A DNA stretch of 7,006 bases from Firmicutes bacterium CAG:534. Its GTDB lineage: Bacteria > Bacillota > Clostridia > Lachnospirales > Lachnospiraceae. Below the pieces are notes generated by a model that did not search any database, had not been told where the DNA came from, and was given only the letters and a program-made list of their open reading frames with translations. The stretch spans positions 89,764 to 96,769 of the forward strand of contig FR894567.1 in assembly GCA_000436115.1 (NCBI GenBank), in the 5' to 3' direction. Positions 5,025 through 7,006 of the stretch are shown one piece after another. Position 1 is the stretch's first letter; the number at the start of each line of letters is the position of its first letter. A program made the position numbers and the translations under genes.

Positions 5025-7006
5025 CTATTTTTTGAGATTTTCTCTTCTGAACTGTACGGGCGTCATCTGATACGTCTTTTTGAAAAGCCTGTTAAAATGT
5101 TCCACAGTCTCATATCCCACGTTTGCCGCAATACTCTCCACGGTCTGATTGGTTTCCTTCAGCATGGCCCTTGCCTTTTTCATGCGGGCCTTCTTCACTG
5201 CCTCCTGGAAGGTGGCTCCTGTGTGCTCCTTAATATATTTGGAAAGATAGGGCTTGGAAAGATGGAAGTTTTCGGAAAGCTCATCTAAGGTCACACTCTT
5301 ATAATTGGCCTGGACATAACGCATGATCTCTACAATCCTTTCCTCCCTGCCCTCTGTAATATTTTCACTTTGCGCCATCTTATTTCCTGCTGACACTAAC
5401 GCTGCAATGGAACTCTTAATGATATCCTCATCAAGACCTACGCCCCAGTACATCTTTCCTTCACACAAAATTCCAACATAAGCTGCCGCTCTGGAGGAAG
5501 ATCCCTTGGAAACCGCATGCTCCTCATAACTGGAAAGCTCGTAGCTTACGCCAAAGTAAAGCTTAATGGCATTGCTGACTGCATCTAAGCGGCCGTTTCC
5601 GTTTGTAATGATCACCCTGCGCTCTCTTCCCTGGGAGATTGTGACCTCTGCCTCAATTCCTCCCTCTACCTGCTTAAAGTGGCATTCCGGAATATCAAAG
5701 ATCTCTCTCTGATTAATATAATGATCCTCAAAGATCTGGTAAACATCTGAAGGGGCAAGCTCCTTATGACACTGATCGGAGACTCCCTTCATCAGATAGC
5801 CCACTTCCTCTTTCATCTTATCCGGAAGGGCAATACCAAAGTTCTGCTTCAGGATAAAGGCAATTCCGCCCTTTCCGGACTGACTGTTGATCCTGATCAC
5901 GTCAGACTCATATTCTCTTCCCACATCCTCAGGATCAATAGGCAGATAAGGAACCTCCCATCTTCCATGGCTCTTTCCTTCCTTCCACCAGGCCATTCCC
6001 TTGGAAATCGCATCCTGATGGGATCCGGAAAATGCCGTAAACACCAGATCTCCGGCATAGGGCGCTCTTTCGTAAACCCGCATCCTTGTTAAAAGCTCAT
6101 AGGTCTCTCTGATCTCATTGATATGGGAAAAATCAAGTCCCGGCTCCACGCCATGACATACCATGTTAAGGGCCAGGGTAACAACGTCCACGTTTCCGGT
6201 TCTCTCTCCGTTGCCAAACAAAGTTCCTTCCACTCTGTCCGCTCCGGCCAGAACTCCAAATTCCGCATCACTGATGCCGCAGCCTCTGTCATTATGAGGA
6301 TGTACGCTCAGTACCACTGCATCGCGGTACTTTAAATGCTTATGGATATACTCTACCTGGCAGGCAAAAACATGGGGCATTGCGATCTGTACGGTTGTAG
6401 GAATATTGATGATCGCCTTATGCTCTGCATCCGGCTGCCATACATCCAAAACGGCATTGCACACCTCAACGGCATAATCCACCTCTGTTCCCGGGAAGCT
6501 TTCCGGGCTGTATTCAAAGGTAAAGTTTCCTTCTGTCTCATCTGCAATACTCTTTAACAGCTTTGCGCCGTCAATTGCAAGCTGCTTTACCTCTTCCTTG
6601 GATTTCTTAAATACCTGTTCCCGCTGTGCCACAGAGGTAGAGTTGTAAAGATGCACCACCGCTCTTGGCGCTCCCTTCACCGCCTCAAAGGTCTTTCTGA
6701 TAATGTGATCTCTTGCCTGTGTCAGTACCTGAATGGTTACATCCTCAGGGATCATGTTTCTTTCAATCAATGCTCTTACAAATTGATATTCTGTATCGGA
6801 AGCCGCCGGAAATCCTACTTCGATTTCCTTAAATCCAACCTTTACCAGCATCTCAAAAAACTGCAGCTTTTCCTCTAATCCCATAGGCTCGATCAGCGCC
6901 TGGTTTCCATCACGGAGATCCACGCTGCACCAGATGGGCGGTTTTTCTATGGTATCCTTCTTTACCCAATCATAGGTTACTTCAGGCGGCATAAAATATG
7001 CTCTTC
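5025..7006 (-). CDS. leuA: 2-isopropylmalate synthase (type 2 LeuA) fused to a C-terminal AraC-type DNA-binding domain (5' end cut by window edge)
   Basis: Catalyses the first committed step of leucine synthesis, condensing acetyl-CoA with 2-oxoisovalerate. Residue numbers count from the Met at 6992, although the frame stays open to the edge and relatives begin about 20 residues earlier, so the true start is probably outside. The HMGL-type barrel carries LRDGNQ (26-31), the metal ligands HPH (His231, His233) and GNGERTGN (260-267). SGSHQDAISKGM (322-333) and INSQSGKGG (368-376) are type-2 LeuA signatures. The leucine-binding regulatory domain (about 430-540) keeps NGNGRLDA and the S-S-R-A-A-A-Y-V-G segment. 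Ordinary type-2 enzymes end there. This one continues through a short linker into an AraC-type helix-turn-helix pair: first HTH about 567-590, second about 617-640, with F-N-R-L-F-K-K at 633-639 and MTPVQFRR at 643-650. No frameshift or stop marks the junction. The protein may both make leucine and bind DNA; the DNA-binding role is inferred. Confidence 0.93.
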   Translation of the reverse strand, partial: RAYFMPPEVTYDWVKKDTIEKPPIWCSVDLRDGNQALIEPMGLEEKLQFFEMLVKVGFKEIEVGFPAASDTEYQFVRALIERNMIPEDVTIQVLTQARDHIIRKTFEAVKGAPRAVVHLYNSTSVAQREQVFKKSKEEVKQLAIDGAKLLKSIADETEGNFTFEYSPESFPGTEVDYAVEVCNAVLDVWQPDAEHKAIINIPTTVQIAMPHVFACQVEYIHKHLKYRDAVVLSVHPHNDRGCGISDAEFGVLAGADRVEGTLFGNGERTGNVDVVTLALNMVCHGVEPGLDFSHINEIRETYELLTRMRVYERAPYAGDLVFTAFSGSHQDAISKGMAWWKEGKSHGRWEVPYLPIDPEDVGREYESDVIRINSQSGKGGIAFILKQNFGIALPDKMKEEVGYLMKGVSDQCHKELAPSDVYQIFEDHYINQREIFDIPECHFKQVEGGIEAEVTISQGRERRVIITNGNGRLDAVSNAIKLYFGVSYELSSYEEHAVSKGSSSRAAAYVGILCEGKMYWGVGLDEDIIKSSIAALVSAGNKMAQSENITEGREERIVEIMRYVQANYKSVTLDELSENFHLSKPYLSKYIKEHTGATFQEAVKKARMKKARAMLKETNQTVESIAANVGYETVEHFNRLFKKTYQMTPVQFRRENLKK

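Noticed and set aside
6990..6992. ATG as the true start of the leuA fusion
   Set aside because: The frame is open to the window edge, type-2 LeuA proteins have about 20 more residues ahead of this point, and only a weak purine stretch precedes the ATG. The start is probably outside the window.

Overview
The window looks like a chromosomal segment of an anaerobic, Gram-positive Clostridia species, most likely a Lachnospiraceae (Blautia, Dorea or Clostridium-cluster XIVa type). The reasons are strong GGAGG-type Shine-Dalgarno sites, sigma-A promoters with 17-base spacers, and the protein families present: a two-SH3 NlpC/P60 hydrolase, a FabG/YmfI-like reductase, a GtrA-like flippase and a type-2 LeuA. 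The genus is an inference. Every supported gene is on the minus strand, so transcription runs from the right edge to the left. No RNA gene, mobile element, CRISPR array or gene-free stretch above 134 bases was seen.

Right part (about 4384-7006). A leucine-biosynthesis 2-isopropylmalate synthase enters from the right edge. It keeps its catalytic barrel and its leucine-sensing domain, and then continues in the same frame into a complete AraC-type DNA-binding domain. This enzyme-plus-regulator fusion is the most unusual object here. Just after its stop codon lies a good sigma-A promoter (TTGAAA, 17 bases, TAGAAT). It drives a 39-residue single-span membrane microprotein followed by a GtrA-family four-helix membrane protein.

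Middle part (about 1499-4321). A 73-residue unknown protein is followed at once by a strong intrinsic terminator. About eight bases beyond the terminator lies the ribosome site of a tightly spaced set of three genes: a putative exported metzincin-type metalloprotease, a short-chain dehydrogenase that most resembles the EF-P 5-aminopentanone reductase/FabG group, and thioredoxin reductase TrxB. I see no usable promoter between the terminator and the protease, so the set probably depends on read-through or on a promoter inside the preceding gene.

Left part (1-1471). A consensus sigma-A promoter drives a secreted NlpC/P60 peptidoglycan endopeptidase with two SH3b domains. Its last few codons lie beyond the left edge. 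A perfect match to the WalR/YycF box sits in the promoter spacer, which suggests control by the cell-wall-sensing WalRK two-component system.
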